From IMG/VR virus record IMGVR_UViG_3300012936_000148, positions 1 through 25,625 of that record: a DNA stretch of 25,625 nucleotides; one strand, given 5' to 3'. The stretch is from a virus. Position numbers and translations under genes: made by a program. Under the pieces are notes generated by a model. It worked only from the letters and a program-made list of their open reading frames with translations. It was not told where the DNA came from and did no database searches. Numbering within the stretch: the first letter of the stretch is position 1; each line of letters starts with the position of its first letter. Below are positions 8,382 through 14,246 of the stretch, in pieces.

Positions 8382-8413
8382 AATGTTCACTACGAACATT
8401 ATCGTCTTATAAG
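8382..8413 (+). promoter_or_regulatory. Palindrome overlapping a putative promoter
   Basis: A perfect 7-bp inverted repeat, AATGTTC-ACTAC-GAACATT, spans 8382-8400. It overlaps TTCACT at 8386-8391, which is 16 bases from TATAAG at 8408-8413, a plausible sigma-70-like pair. The geometry suggests an operator over the -35 element, or alternatively a 5' hairpin. CTTATAAGTA at the -10 also resembles the late box, so which polymerase form uses it is open. Confidence 0.4.
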
Positions 8414-8442
8414 TAGTAGCAGCGCAACTATGGAGGTGTGCG

Positions 8443-8469
8443 ATGTACCCAAAACCCTTTCCCTTTTAG
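8443..8469 (+). CDS. Possible leader peptide MYPKPFPF
   Basis: An 8-codon frame with a near-ideal ribosome site (GGAGGT at 8432-8437, 5 bases before ATG) ends in TAG 30 bases before the next gene. It is rich in proline (three of eight residues). It could be a regulatory leader for the downstream 57-codon gene. No homologue is known to me, and its shortness makes coding status uncertain. Confidence 0.35.
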   Translation: MYPKPFPF

Positions 8470-8499
8470 AATATGTAAACCATTGCAGGAGGAAGGATA

Positions 8500-8673
8500 A
8501 TGCACAACATTCTATCAAGAAATCAACTTGATGAGTGGAGGCACTTTGAGGATACCTTGGACTCTATCGATTTAGAGAACCAAAGACTCAATGACTACTA
8601 CGAATGCATGATCGAGTGCGACGATGTTAAATCGCACAGTTGTAAGAAGATATGTAGGAGCTTGCTTATGTGA
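8500..8673 (+). CDS. Small Cys-containing hypothetical protein (57 aa)
   Basis: I do not recognise this protein. The start is well supported by AGGAGGA at 8488-8494, six bases before ATG. It is charged and probably helical (EWRHFEDTLDSIDLENQRL). Four cysteines lie in the C-terminal half (C36, C40, C48, C52), spaced so that a metal site or disulfides are conceivable. The gene stands alone between the leader region and a strong terminator. This suggests a monocistronic small transcript, possibly early and host-directed, but that is inference. Confidence 0.65.
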   Translation: MHNILSRNQLDEWRHFEDTLDSIDLENQRLNDYYECMIECDDVKSHSCKKICRSLLM

Positions 8674-8699
8674 GAAAAACCACACGCTTCGTCTGTCTT

Positions 8700-8723
8700 A
8701 GCACCCCTATGGGGTGCTTTTTT
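8700..8723 (+). terminator. Rho-independent terminator after the 57-aa gene
   Basis: AGCACCCC/GGGGTGCT stem of 8 bp with a TAT loop, followed by six T. It ends the transcript of the small gene at 8500-8673 and separates it from the next unit, whose late-like box begins two bases on. Confidence 0.92.
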
Positions 8724-8724
8724 G

Positions 8725-8731
8725 TTAAATA
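8725..8731 (+). promoter_or_regulatory. Late promoter-like -10 box
   Basis: TTAAATA followed by GTA lies directly after the terminator and 24 bases before the next start. It belongs to the same family as the boxes before gp20 and gp67. A TATAAT string at 8738-8743 follows but has no -35 partner. Confidence 0.5.
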
Positions 8732-8754
8732 GTACACTATAATATGGATACTCC

Positions 8755-8919
8755 ATGCCCAGAGGCATCATGCTGAAACCAGATATTTTGACTAAGATTT
8801 ATAAGTTGAAGACTAAACTATTCGACGGAGAACATAGTGATAAAGGGGCAGAGTGGCACGAGGGTGCTCATTTCGCCTATAATAAAATCCTAGATACATT
8901 ACAAGAGTATAGAGAATGA
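8755..8919 (+). CDS. Small hypothetical protein (54 aa), first of an overlapping trio
   Basis: MPRGIMLKPDILTKIYKLKTKL... is a compact, charged, helical protein (54 residues) with no recognised domain. A second in-frame ATG at 8770 could be the true start. The stop overlaps the next start as ATGA, so it is the head of a translationally coupled trio (8755-9229) between the capsid gene and the tail completion gene. It ends with LDTLQEYRE. Similar small genes occur near gp23 in cyanophages as far as I recall; no function is assigned. Confidence 0.7.
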   Translation: MPRGIMLKPDILTKIYKLKTKLFDGEHSDKGAEWHEGAHFAYNKILDTLQEYRE

Positions 8920-9041
8920 CACAAGGAAAAGATCTCGACTTCATCGATGATGTTCTTGATGATATCGAAGAAAAGAAAAGCAATGTAACCGAAGCAACAG
9001 AAGAAGACTACAAAGACTTCTGGTATGGTACGGAAGCATGA
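8916..9041 (+). CDS. Small acidic hypothetical protein (41 aa)
   Basis: A 41-residue, very acidic peptide (MTQGKDLDFIDDVLDDIEEKK, ending EDYKDFWYGTEA). Its start overlaps the stop of the preceding gene and its stop overlaps the start of the next, both as ATGA. The double overlap is the main argument that it is real. No family is recognised. Acidic residues plus a terminal aromatic patch could suit a binding peptide, but that is speculation. Confidence 0.6.
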   Translation: MTQGKDLDFIDDVLDDIEEKKSNVTEATEEDYKDFWYGTEA

Positions 9042-9229
9042 CCAGTTACGTATCCAAAAAAGAATGCCAGGAGATGATCGATGCTGCAATTCGTAAACAC
9101 AACCGTAATGCTTCAATTATTTCTATGTTTGTCGGGTGGTTTGTTCTTGCTCTCTTTGCTGAGGGCCTCCTCAGGTTGATTGGTGTAATACCACCAGTAT
9201 TACCATGGATGGATATCTCTATCATGTGA
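9038..9229 (+). CDS. Small single-pass membrane protein (63 aa)
   Basis: The first 24 residues are polar and basic (SYVSKKECQEMIDAAIRKHNRN). Residues 26-49 form one clear hydrophobic helix (IISMFVGWFVLALFAEGLLRLIGV), followed by a short Pro/Trp-containing tail. It should insert once in the inner membrane. The start overlaps the preceding stop as ATGA. Size and single helix are compatible with a holin-like or membrane-anchor role, but nothing specific supports either. It is the last of the trio before the gp3-like gene. Confidence 0.7.
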   Translation: MTSYVSKKECQEMIDAAIRKHNRNASIISMFVGWFVLALFAEGLLRLIGVIPPVLPWMDISIM

Positions 9230-9230
9230 T

Positions 9231-9237
9231 CTAAATA
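9231..9237 (+). promoter_or_regulatory. Late promoter-like -10 box before gp3-like gene
   Basis: CTAAATA lies one base after the preceding stop and 24 bases before the next start, in a spacing very like that of the other late boxes in the window. Confidence 0.55.
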
Positions 9238-9253
9238 GGAGTGAAGAACTCCT
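9237..9253 (+). promoter_or_regulatory. Hairpin at the gp3-like translation start region
   Basis: AGGAGT (9237-9242) can pair with ACTCCT (9248-9253) across a GAAGA loop. The stem holds the only AGGAG; the remaining AGGG (9254-9257) beside the stem is the likely Shine-Dalgarno. If transcription starts at the late box, only the 3' arm would be in the RNA, whereas read-through RNA would carry the whole hairpin. Confidence 0.4.
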
Positions 9254-9261
9254 AGGGATAC

Positions 9262-9831
9262 ATGACTTACTACCAGGACGCAGATAATACTGCTAGATGG
9301 GAAAAACAAATCGAGAATAGGAACTTTCTATCGCCTATTGGATTCAAGATGTTGCTTGAACAATTCCCGAAGGTTCCATATTTCTCTCAATCTGCCAACA
9401 TTCCTGGCATGGGTCTCAACACTGTTGAGCAACCCACTATGTTAGGGCGTCCTATTCCTTGGGATGCTCATGGTCTGAACTATGAACCGTTCAACCTGAC
9501 GTTCCTGGTGGACGAGAACTTAGAAAACTATCTGATCATTCACAACTGGATGAAGGGTATCAGTGGTGGTGATGCTACGTGGGAACGTGGAGACTATGAG
9601 AATGAGTTCCTACCACGTTGTGATGGTTCTCTTGCTGTCATGAATTCTAACATGACAACTAACTTCTTTATCAACTTCAAGGATCTATTTCCTGTGTCAT
9701 TGAATGCGTTGGAATTTAATGCTACAATAGATGGTACAGAGTATGCCACGGCGTCAGTCGAATTCAGGTATACTGCATTTGAAATCCAAGACAAAGATGG
9801 CAAGCGGAGGAAACTCTTGAATGACTCTTGA
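9262..9831 (+). CDS. gp3: Tail completion / sheath stabiliser protein, gp3-like
   Basis: A 189-residue protein with the tail-tube fold pattern: FPKVPYFSQSANIPGMGLNTVEQPT, then PIPWDAHGLNYEPFNLTFLVDENLENYLIIHNWMKG (landmarks at about residues 35-60 and 64-99), then a strand-rich end with SVEFRYTAFEIQ. T4 gp3 caps the tail tube and belongs to the tube-protein superfamily with similar size (176 aa). Cyanomyoviruses usually carry gp3 just before uvsY, as here. A second tube-like paralogue is the alternative. It overlaps uvsY by 11 bases, so a virion gene is coupled to a recombination gene. Confidence 0.7.
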   Translation: MTYYQDADNTARWEKQIENRNFLSPIGFKMLLEQFPKVPYFSQSANIPGMGLNTVEQPTMLGRPIPWDAHGLNYEPFNLTFLVDENLENYLIIHNWMKGISGGDATWERGDYENEFLPRCDGSLAVMNSNMTTNFFINFKDLFPVSLNALEFNATIDGTEYATASVEFRYTAFEIQDKDGKRRKLLNDS

Positions 9832-10243
9832 TGACATTCGTGACATGTGGAGGGAAGACTGTAAAGTAGATCAGAACGACCTCGACACTGAAAACTTTAA
9901 GTGTACTGTGGTACATGAGAAGTATTTGAATATATGGTCTCAGTTCAAACTGATGCACTCAGACGCTGAGACCAAAGGTAGGATGCTCTACAAACGAAAG
10001 TTTGAATACTATGCTGGTAAAGCACCTGCCAAAGAATACGCCGACAAACCTTTCAATCACAAGGTACTCAAAGGAGATCTCAACACATACATCTGGGCGG
10101 ACGAAGAGTGGTTGAGAAACAAACAGAAAATAGACTACCTTGAAACGTGTATAAATTACTTAGAGATGATTCTTAAACAGTTATCCTCACGAGGATTTCA
10201 GATTAAGAATTTTATTGATCTGAGGAAACACGGTGATTACTAA
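9821..10243 (+). CDS. uvsY: Recombination mediator UvsY
   Basis: Helps load the UvsX recombinase on single-stranded DNA covered by gp32. The 140 residues match T4 UvsY in length (137) and in the C-terminal signature SRGFQIKNFIDLRKHG, which corresponds to the SRGF-IK-x-x-D-R pattern in T4. The middle has KRKFEYYAGKAP, matching the T4 LDYYSGR region. The start overlaps the end of the gp3-like gene and its end overlaps the uvsW start, so the three form one coupled unit. The uvsY-uvsW pairing is conserved in T4-like phages. Confidence 0.9.
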   Translation: MTLDDIRDMWREDCKVDQNDLDTENFKCTVVHEKYLNIWSQFKLMHSDAETKGRMLYKRKFEYYAGKAPAKEYADKPFNHKVLKGDLNTYIWADEEWLRNKQKIDYLETCINYLEMILKQLSSRGFQIKNFIDLRKHGDY

Positions 10244-11699
10244 GATTGAGAAAAAGAACGAAGTATACATTAAGGTTTCAGCAGAACCACACGTACATAA
10301 AGAACTAAGCGAGCACTTCCAGTTTGAGGTGCCCCAAGCAAAGTTCATGCCACAGTACCAAAAGTACAAATGGGATGGCAAGATCCGTTTATACTCCCCA
10401 GCAACAGGGGAGATATATGCGGGTCTTTTTGATTATGTCTGCGAGTTCCTTGATCAGAAAGGATATGAGTGGGAAGTAGAAGAATCCAAACACTATGGAA
10501 AACCAAATGAATCAGAACTTCTCGTATCTCCTGAGGCAGTTGCGGGGTATGTTAGATCTCTGGGACTACCTTTTAAGGCACGAGACTACCAGTTACGAGC
10601 AATTTACCAAGCACTTAGGTTTAATCGCCGCCTTCTATTATCCCCGACAGGATCAGGAAAATCCCTAATCATCTATGCCCTGGTGCGTTGGCATCAAGGT
10701 ATGGGACGTAGGACATTGATCATTGTTCCTACTGTGTCCCTGGTTGAACAGATGTATAAGGACTTCCAACAGTACGGATGGAAGGCAGATGCATACTGCC
10801 ACAAGATCATGGGTGGTACAGAGAAGTACAACGATGCCCCCGTGGTCATCTCTACATGGCAGAGTATCTACAAGGAACCACGTAAGTTCTTCAAGGAGTT
10901 TGATGTGGTCATCGGTGACGAGGCACATCTCTACAAGGCGAAAAGTCTGTCAGGTATTCTTACTAAACTGCATGACTGCAAATACCGTATAGGACTGACA
11001 GGTACTCTCGATGGTATGCACACTCACCAGTTAGTGCTGGAAGGTTTGTTTGGTCGATGTGACCGAGTGACTAAGACTATTGATCTAATGAAGAAGGGAC
11101 ACCTCACACCTCTGAAAGTGAAGTGTCTGGTATTGAAGCATGGATATGTACCGTTTGATGACTATCAACAAGAGATGGACTACATCGTCAGTCATCCCAA
11201 GAGAAACAATCTCATTACTAACCTAGCGTGTGACCTGGGTGGTAATACTCTCATCCTATTCAACTACATCGAGAAGCACGGGGAACCTTTGTGGGAGATG
11301 CTAAATAATAAGGTAACAGAAGGTCGTAAGATTTTCTTTATTCACGGTGGTATTGATGCATATGATCGCGAAGAAGCGCGATCTATTTGTGAGAAGGAAA
11401 AGGATGCAATCATATTGGCATCATACGGAACCTTCTCAACAGGAATCAATATCAAGAACTTGCATAATGTTATCTTTGCGAGTCCATCCAAGTCGAGAGT
11501 GAGGAACCTCCAATCTATTGGACGTGTCCTCCGTAAGGGTGATAACAAGGCACAGGCAGTGTTGTATGACATTGCAGATAACTGCGCCCGAGGATCCAAA
11601 AGTAATTATACCCTTCGTCATCTTGCTGCACGTATCAAGATCTATCAAGAAGAGTCATTCGATTACGAAATTAAGGAGATCAAATTAAAACATGATTAA
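10233..11699 (+). CDS. uvsW: DNA/RNA helicase UvsW (GTG start)
   Basis: Superfamily 2 helicase that unwinds R-loops and branched DNA and drives the switch from origin- to recombination-dependent replication in T4. At 488 residues it is close to T4 UvsW (503). It has an N-terminal UvsW-type domain with KYKWDGKIRLYSP near residue 44, Walker A SPTGSGKS at 137-144, DEAH at 229-232, an IGLTGTLDG motif III, and motif VI IQSIGRVLRKG near the C-terminus. The start is GTG at 10233, inside the uvsY end; the next in-frame ATG would delete part of the conserved N-terminal domain. Confidence 0.95.
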   Translation: MITKIEKKNEVYIKVSAEPHVHKELSEHFQFEVPQAKFMPQYQKYKWDGKIRLYSPATGEIYAGLFDYVCEFLDQKGYEWEVEESKHYGKPNESELLVSPEAVAGYVRSLGLPFKARDYQLRAIYQALRFNRRLLLSPTGSGKSLIIYALVRWHQGMGRRTLIIVPTVSLVEQMYKDFQQYGWKADAYCHKIMGGTEKYNDAPVVISTWQSIYKEPRKFFKEFDVVIGDEAHLYKAKSLSGILTKLHDCKYRIGLTGTLDGMHTHQLVLEGLFGRCDRVTKTIDLMKKGHLTPLKVKCLVLKHGYVPFDDYQQEMDYIVSHPKRNNLITNLACDLGGNTLILFNYIEKHGEPLWEMLNNKVTEGRKIFFIHGGIDAYDREEARSICEKEKDAIILASYGTFSTGINIKNLHNVIFASPSKSRVRNLQSIGRVLRKGDNKAQAVLYDIADNCARGSKSNYTLRHLAARIKIYQEESFDYEIKEIKLKHD

Positions 11700-12144
11700 T
11701 TACATTCGACACGACGAACAATTCTTTGCAACAATAAAATTAATTACTGGGGAAGAAATCCTCGGTGAGGTACTTATTAGTGAAGATCCTGATTCAAAGA
11801 AAGATATGATTTTTGTACAGAATCCAGCAAAGACTAAGGTGATCGATATGAATAGTGAAGATCCCACAGACACCAATAAGCATAAAGTCGCTATGGGGTT
11901 CATCCGCTGGATGAACTTCTCAGATGAAGATTTTTATGTCCTAGACGAATCCTCTCTCATCTCTATTGCTCCTATGTCAAAGGAAGCAGTTATGATGTAC
12001 AAGAGGTGGGTACGTAAAGAACTCGGGAACGAAGAGACACAAGAAACTGAGGTGCCCATCAATGAAAGCATGGGACTCCTTGGTAAAGTAGAGGACGCAA
12101 GGAGTCTACTGGAACGTTTGTTCAATGATAAGTCATCTAAGTAA
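11692..12144 (+). CDS. Conserved cyanophage-type hypothetical, possibly Sm-like N-terminus
   Basis: A 150-residue acidic protein whose start overlaps uvsW by 8 bases. The N-terminal part (FFATIKLITGEEILGEVLISED, residues about 11-32) resembles the strand-turn-strand of Sm/LSm-like folds, in which a -TGEE-x-x-GEV- turn is common. A FIRWMNFSDEDFYVLDESSLISIAPM strand pair and a helix ending KRWVRKEL follow, then a variable acidic linker and a C-terminal helix (VEDARSLLERLF). The fold guess is weak. Its location between uvsW and the gp55 unit recalls conserved small genes in cyanomyoviruses. Function unknown. Confidence 0.75.
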   Translation: MINYIRHDEQFFATIKLITGEEILGEVLISEDPDSKKDMIFVQNPAKTKVIDMNSEDPTDTNKHKVAMGFIRWMNFSDEDFYVLDESSLISIAPMSKEAVMMYKRWVRKELGNEETQETEVPINESMGLLGKVEDARSLLERLFNDKSSK

Positions 12145-12246
12145 CTAAGAGCTCTCTGTCTCTGAACCCTTGCAGTGTTAGTATAATTAATTATTATTAT
12201 GCTGTCAAGCCCTATGAACGTGTGTCACCTTGTCACTTGGGTTTTC

Positions 12247-12275
12247 TTGACTTATTGGTCACGATAAGGTAACAT
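12247..12275 (+). promoter_or_regulatory. Sigma-70-like promoter before gp55
   Basis: TTGACT (12247-12252) and TAACAT (12270-12275) are separated by exactly 17 bases, 24 bases before the gp55 start, inside the longest gap of this half of the window (12145-12298). The host RNA polymerase could use this before gp55 exists. A separate TATAAT at 12182-12187 lacks a clear -35. Confidence 0.5.
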
Positions 12276-12298
12276 TATGACATCCGTGATAATCCACT

Positions 12299-12787
12299 AT
12301 GCCGATTACTATGCCACGGAAGAATGCCAAAAAGAAAGAACACTATGTAGATAACAAACAGTTCTTACACGAACTGATTATCTATCGTAACAAGTGTGCA
12401 GTTGCTAAGGAAAAGGAACTGCCCAAACCTCGGGTGTCTAATTACATTGGTGAATGCTTCCTTAAAATCGCAACCCACCTGTCCTATCGTCCGAACTTCA
12501 TTAACTACATGTACCGAGAGGACATGATTGGTGATGGTATCGAGAACTGTATCCAGTACATCCACAACTTTGATCCAGAGAAGTCGTCCAACCCGTTTGC
12601 ATATTTCACACAGATCGTGTACTATGCATACCTGAGGAGGATTGCTAAGGAGAAGAGACAGCAAGCAATCCGAGAGAAGATCCTAGAACGCAAGGGATAT
12701 GAAGAGGTGTTCCACACGGATGACCTTGACAATATCTCCGATATGAATTATATTAAAGCACGAGTTGAAACCAACACGAGGTACTAA
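12299..12787 (+). CDS. gp55: Late-transcription sigma factor gp55
   Basis: Phage sigma factor that directs host RNA polymerase to late promoters. At 162 residues it is shorter than T4 gp55 (185). Aligned landmarks are YVDNKQFLHELIIYR (T4 YVNNKELLQAIIDWK), MIGDGIENCIQYIHNFDPEKSSNPFAYFTQ (a region-2-like segment) and IAKEKRQQAI. An alternative start is the ATG at 12311. The C-terminus ends ARVETNTRY and has no counterpart of the T4 terminal DFLYE-type motif that binds the sliding clamp. It follows a sigma-70-like promoter and heads the 55-47-46 cluster; the late boxes in the left block are its expected targets. Confidence 0.92.
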   Translation: MPITMPRKNAKKKEHYVDNKQFLHELIIYRNKCAVAKEKELPKPRVSNYIGECFLKIATHLSYRPNFINYMYREDMIGDGIENCIQYIHNFDPEKSSNPFAYFTQIVYYAYLRRIAKEKRQQAIREKILERKGYEEVFHTDDLDNISDMNYIKARVETNTRY

Positions 12788-12790
12788 TTC

Positions 12791-12976
12791 ATGGCGAACG
12801 ACCGTTACATGGCGCGTTACTGGCACGGTGGAAAAGATCGAGATCGGATCCGCGAACTTTGTGAAGAACTTACCAGCATCCTTGGTGGTGTAACATATAC
12901 ACAATCCTGCAAGACAAGCGCAGGCAAGCAGTACAAGAAACTGGTATTTGAATATGAAGTTACTACTAATAACTGA
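12791..12976 (+). CDS. Small hypothetical protein (61 aa)
   Basis: A basic, soluble protein with no recognised domain: MANDRYMARYWHGGKDRDR, a helix RIRELCEELTSILGG, then a strand-rich end (KQYKKLVFEYEVTT). It begins three bases after the gp55 stop and overlaps gp47 by 23 bases in another frame, so coupling to the nuclease subunit gene is likely. The pattern helix-strand-strand is compatible with a small nucleic-acid-binding or adaptor protein, but I have no positive evidence. Confidence 0.65.
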   Translation: MANDRYMARYWHGGKDRDRIRELCEELTSILGGVTYTQSCKTSAGKQYKKLVFEYEVTTNN

Positions 12977-13982
12977 CCAGCATTTCGGTGCCAGAAATGA
13001 TAGTCTTGTCTATGTAAATAAGTACCGTAAGTTCTACGAAGGAACTGTACTACCTTATATCGATAAACATAAGATCACTCAGGTACTCTGCCTGGGTGAT
13101 ACTTTTGACAGACGTAAGTATGTAAATTATAGTTCGTTGCAAGCAGCAAAGGACATGTGGTTTGACCCTCTTCGTGAGCGTGATGTGAAAATGCACATGC
13201 TTGTGGGTAACCATGATATTTACTACAAGAATACTCTACGAACTAATTCCCCAGACTTGCTCTTGGGTGACTATCCCAACATTACTGTCGTTACTAATCC
13301 TACTGAACTATCTTTTGGTGGTTTGGATATTCTTCTTCTGCCTTGGATTTGTGATGACAATCGAAGAGAATCCATCGAAGCGATTGAAAATAGTAAGTCT
13401 TCTATCTGCCTCGGTCATCTGGAACTTAATGATTTTGAACCTATTCCTGGATACACCATGGAACATGGGGATGACCCGAATATGTTTGCCAAGTTTGATC
13501 TAGTGTGTAGTGGTCATTACCACCACAGATCTACCAAAGGTAACATCACATACCTCGGTAATCCGTACCAAATGTTCTGGAATGATTACGGTTGTGATAG
13601 GGGGTTTAACGTACTAAATACAAATACGAAAAAACTTTCCTTTGTAAAAAATCCGAATAGTATGTTCCACAAGATCTACTATCGCGATTCCGAAACTGCC
13701 ACTATTGATTATAAGAAATTGAATGGTAGTTACGTCAAACTGATTGTAGAGAAGAAAGAGGACCAAGTTCTCTTCGATAAAACTCTCAAAAAGATTACCG
13801 ATTCAGATATCGCTGATCTTAAAATCATAGAGGATACCTTCGTACACCTTGACGACGTAGACGATAGTCTAGAATCAGAAGATACTCTTAGTATTCTTCA
13901 AAATTGTGTCAAGGAAATCGACAACAAAGATGAGATCTTTGGTATCCTACAATCATTATATGTAGAAGCACTAAGACTCTGA
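12954..13982 (+). CDS. gp47: Recombination nuclease subunit gp47 (Mre11/SbcD type)
   Basis: Nuclease subunit of the gp46-gp47 complex, which resects double-strand ends for recombination-dependent replication and host DNA breakdown. At 342 residues it is like T4 gp47 (339). All calcineurin-type phosphoesterase motifs are visible: D8-x-H10 in LITDQHFG, GDTFDRR, GNHD in MLVGNHDIYY, LGHLEL and GHYHHR. The start is the ATG at 12954; a TTG two codons earlier is less likely. The stop overlaps the next start as TGATG. Confidence 0.95.
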   Translation: MKLLLITDQHFGARNDSLVYVNKYRKFYEGTVLPYIDKHKITQVLCLGDTFDRRKYVNYSSLQAAKDMWFDPLRERDVKMHMLVGNHDIYYKNTLRTNSPDLLLGDYPNITVVTNPTELSFGGLDILLLPWICDDNRRESIEAIENSKSSICLGHLELNDFEPIPGYTMEHGDDPNMFAKFDLVCSGHYHHRSTKGNITYLGNPYQMFWNDYGCDRGFNVLNTNTKKLSFVKNPNSMFHKIYYRDSETATIDYKKLNGSYVKLIVEKKEDQVLFDKTLKKITDSDIADLKIIEDTFVHLDDVDDSLESEDTLSILQNCVKEIDNKDEIFGILQSLYVEALRL

Positions 13983-14245
13983 TGTTCGTACTAGTTGACA
14001 AAAAATCTGGTGGAGTGTACGCTGTTCGGGATGACACCATCGACGAAAGGGTAGTCCAGATCTTTGAAGACGAGGACGACGCTCAGCGTTACCATGGTTA
14101 TCTGATTGCTGACAACTACAAAAGGGCGCTTGAAGTTCTGGAAGTAGAAGAAGATGTCGTTAAAGAAAACTGCAATCAATTCGGTTACAATTACACGGTC
14201 ATTCGACCTCACGATATAGTATTTCCTCCAAAGGATTTAGAATAG
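13982..14245 (+). CDS. DUF3110-like protein between gp47 and gp46
   Basis: An 87-residue acidic protein beginning MFVLVDKKSGGVYAVRDD and containing VVQIFEDEDDAQRYHGYLIADN. This pattern, a short strand, YAVRD, then a FEDEDDAxRY helix, resembles the cyanobacterial DUF3110 family of unknown function; I make this match from memory and it needs a profile search. It is translationally coupled to gp47 (TGATG) and ends one base before gp46. A gene shared with the cyanobacterial host sitting inside the nuclease operon suggests acquisition from a host. Confidence 0.75.
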   Translation: MFVLVDKKSGGVYAVRDDTIDERVVQIFEDEDDAQRYHGYLIADNYKRALEVLEVEEDVVKENCNQFGYNYTVIRPHDIVFPPKDLE

Positions 14246-14246
14246 T

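Noticed and set aside
8738-8743. TATAAT as a sigma-70 promoter
   Set aside because: No acceptable -35 at 16-18 bases upstream; the late-type box just before it is a better explanation.
12182-12187. TATAAT as the gp55 promoter
   Set aside because: The hexamer 17 bases upstream does not resemble a -35; the pair at 12247-12275 has correct spacing.
13614-13620. CTAAATA-like string inside gp47
   Set aside because: Inside a coding region with no gene start soon after; expected by chance in A/T-rich codons.
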